NCBI RefSeq assembly: GCF_041224545.1
Contig: NZ_JBGFGP010000151.1
Location: 13,379-77,378 of the forward strand
Length of the DNA: 64,000 bases
Reading direction: 5' to 3'
Source: Sedimentitalea sp041224545
Lineage (GTDB): Bacteria > Pseudomonadota > Alphaproteobacteria > Rhodobacterales > Rhodobacteraceae
Positions within the stretch are counted from its first letter, which is position 1; each line of letters opens with the position of its first letter. Below are positions 62,465 through 64,000 of the stretch, one piece after another. The notes under the pieces are model-generated. The model was not told where the DNA came from and searched no databases. It saw only the letters and a list, made by a program, of their open reading frames with translations. A program made the position numbers and the translations under genes.

Positions 62465-63700
62465 TCATGCGGCAACGCTGCCCCAGGCCCGGTCCAGCCT
62501 GCCCTCGGCGAGGTCTTCGGCAGTCAGGAAGATGCGCAGCGCCCTGGCTTCTCCGAACATCCAGCCGAGCAATTCGCTTGACGGCAATTCGAGCAACACC
62601 TCCGCCCCGATCTTCGTTGACACGTCGTCCGCCCCGATACTCCCCGTCTCGTGCCGGGCGTTATGCGCCCAGAACGGTTCAAACAGGGCGCGTTGCTCGG
62701 GCGGCAACGCGCGCGGATCACCCGCATAAATCTGGCGGCAATGGCGTTCGAATGGCGCGAAATAGGCGCGCGCGGCCTGCCGCAACTGCGTCTGCATACC
62801 GCCACAACCACACTTGCAGTCGCCTGATGCCGAGACGAGGGCAAGCGCCGCACTCAACAGGGCCGGCGCAACCTCCTCAAACACTGTCTCTTCGGTTCTG
62901 AGCCGATCGAAATCGGCACGCAGCCTGGCCAGACCATCAGCAACCCGATGACAATTCGTGTCTTCAGCACGCCACGCCGCGCCGCCGGTGCGCACCATCA
63001 GACATTCCAGCAGCATTTCCGCGCTGGTCCAATCGAAGGGTTGGTATCCCGGCAGGGCCAGATCGACATCGTGCAGCATACCCCATTGCGGCCCTGCCCC
63101 CGTATCAGCGAGACCCTGTTCTGCGGCAGCCTGAATCAGCAATGGCCAACGGGGCCGCACGTGCTGGCCCATCGGAGGCGGGCATGTCGTCACCCGTCCC
63201 TCGACATGCAGCACGCGCACCGGCAACGCCCCGTGTTCGTGACCGGTCGCGCGAAAGAACACCAGCCAACCGCGTCGCGGCCCGATACCCTGCCAAAGCG
63301 TGTCCGGTAATGCGGTACAGTCGATCTGCGCGAGAAACTGGGCGGGTTGCCCGGCAATCATCGGCCAGGCCTCGCCTTCGGGAAGCGCCGGACTGCCGCC
63401 CAGCCAACTGCTGAAGGTTGCGCCGGTTGTCCCCGGCAATTGCGGGACCAGAGCCATATGCACTCTGGGCAGAACATCAGGATCGACCGCGTCTTTCAGA
63501 TCGGCATCGTGCGCCAACGGCACATGCGTGCCCCGGATCGCGACAGACAGATACAAGCCGGCCCCGATTGTTGCGACCGCAATTGTCAGGGGCAAACGTG
63601 ACGGCTCACCCAACCCCCATATACCCGCGAACATCAAAGTGGCCACGGCCGCAGCACAGGCGATAGCGGAATGTCCAAATCCAAATCTCGTTAAAATCAT
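62465..63700 (-). CDS. DUF1963 (YwqG-like) membrane-anchored protein
   Basis: A 411-residue protein. Two hydrophobic helices at the N-terminus (~10-28 and ~37-55) anchor it; residues ~85-390 are a DUF1963 domain (LPRVHMALVPQLPGTTGATFSSWLGGSPALPEGEAWP ... PAQFLAQIDCTALP ... LELPSSELLGWMFGEA). A cysteine cluster CKCGCGG lies near residue 298 and could bind a metal. Function unknown. It is convergent with the cytochrome gene. Confidence 0.78.
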   Translation of the reverse strand: MILTRFGFGHSAIACAAAVATLMFAGIWGLGEPSRLPLTIAVATIGAGLYLSVAIRGTHVPLAHDADLKDAVDPDVLPRVHMALVPQLPGTTGATFSSWLGGSPALPEGEAWPMIAGQPAQFLAQIDCTALPDTLWQGIGPRRGWLVFFRATGHEHGALPVRVLHVEGRVTTCPPPMGQHVRPRWPLLIQAAAEQGLADTGAGPQWGMLHDVDLALPGYQPFDWTSAEMLLECLMVRTGGAAWRAEDTNCHRVADGLARLRADFDRLRTEETVFEEVAPALLSAALALVSASGDCKCGCGGMQTQLRQAARAYFAPFERHCRQIYAGDPRALPPEQRALFEPFWAHNARHETGSIGADDVSTKIGAEVLLELPSSELLGWMFGEARALRIFLTAEDLAEGRLDRAWGSVAA

Positions 63701-63860
63701 GACGCATAACCCGGTTTGAAAGGAGGTCAGGAGGCCCGATCAATAAGGCGAAAATTGGGTTTGCATGCGGAATTCACGGGACACGGGCACAGGATCGGCC
63801 TTGCACTGTCCAACGAGTTGCATCACGCTCGCGGAAAAACGACGGTCAGGAGACTTGGCG

Positions 63861-64000
63861 ATGCGAACGCGAGCTGCGGTGGCGATTGAGGCGGGGAAGC
63901 CGCTTGAGGTTATGGATGTGAATCTCGATGGGCCGCGTGCCGGCGAGGTTCTGATCGAGGTGAAGGCGACGGGTCTGTGCCACACCGACGAGTTCACGCG
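63861..64000 (+). CDS. S-(hydroxymethyl)glutathione dehydrogenase / class III alcohol dehydrogenase, 5' part
   Basis: The first 46 codons of a zinc-dependent alcohol dehydrogenase, running out of the window. The product begins MRTRAAVAIEAGKPLEVMDV and includes KATGLCHTDEFT, the first catalytic zinc Cys with the class III HTDEFT variant typical of glutathione-dependent formaldehyde dehydrogenase. A TCAGGAG ribosome site precedes the ATG. With formate dehydrogenase at the other end of the window, it fits formaldehyde oxidation to formate and CO2, though the two are far apart. Confidence 0.88.
   Translation, partial: MRTRAAVAIEAGKPLEVMDVNLDGPRAGEVLIEVKATGLCHTDEFT

Noticed and set aside
63719..63735. 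Perfect Shine-Dalgarno-like AAGGAGGT plus a second AGGAGG on the + strand
   Set aside because: No start codon follows at usable distance; the alcohol dehydrogenase has its own ribosome site at about 63846-63852.

Overview
The window is GC-rich, densely coded alphaproteobacterial DNA, most like a marine Rhodobacterales (Roseobacter-group) chromosome. Support comes from gene content: a complete beta-hydroxyaspartate cycle cluster, pobA/pca genes under a PcaQ-type LysR regulator, a DUF2794 gene, a uvrA gene preceded by an alphaproteobacterial-type LexA box (GTTC-N7-GTTC), and flagellar genes preceded by CtrA-like TTAG-N7-TTAA elements. I saw no rRNA, tRNA, insertion sequence, prophage or CRISPR array.

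Layout. 1-2931: the 3' end of a formate dehydrogenase operon (gamma subunit, a WD40-cytochrome c fusion, a 43-residue membrane peptide, and an excisionase-type HTH/periplasmic-binding-like regulator). 2997-8370: a VOC protein, a small secreted protein, uvrA and an RTX calcium-binding protein. 8529-12124: a flavin monooxygenase carrying an NTF2-like N-terminus and a regulator that looks like an AcoR-type sigma-54 activator with a degenerate ATPase. 12342-18220: protocatechuate catabolism (pobA, pcaC, pcaH, pcaG and a BKACE/DUF849 enzyme in one operon; pcaQ divergent; pcaB convergent with pcaQ). 18360-19881: a TetR-EamA exporter pair. 20022-25426: bhcR and bhcABCD. 25445-30862: a 1805-residue protein with two serine-hydrolase domains and a CHAT caspase-like protease domain, the most unusual gene here. 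31170-35441: an RND efflux adaptor and pump. 35545-41378: motB, flgE, flgK, flgL, flgI. 41605-43640: a polysaccharide export lipoprotein-like protein and an outer-membrane beta-barrel. 43672-47790: a homoprotocatechuate module (hpaR, hpaF, an aromatic-amino-acid decarboxylase-like gene, hpaH, hpaI). 47777-55327: a DUF3095 protein, an MFS transporter, asd, a beta-carbonic anhydrase, an unknown small protein, an M17 aminopeptidase, an NlpC/P60 hydrolase and DUF2794. 55359-61807: phenylacetate genes (paaX, paaZ, paaI, paaJ-type thiolase, paaK, a TetR regulator). 61896-64000: a cytochrome c'-like protein, a DUF1963 protein and the start of an S-(hydroxymethyl)glutathione dehydrogenase.

Together the genes point to a generalist that feeds on aromatic acids (4-hydroxybenzoate, homoprotocatechuate, phenylacetate) and on C1/C2 compounds (formate, glycolate/glyoxylate, formaldehyde). 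Several catabolic clusters are only partly present: pcaD and pcaIJ, hpaDEG, and paaABCDE are not in this window. The items most worth following up are the CHAT/dual-hydrolase protein, the AcoR-like regulator lacking GAFTGA and Walker B residues, the BKACE enzyme in the pob/pca operon, and the intrinsic terminator between bhcC and bhcD.
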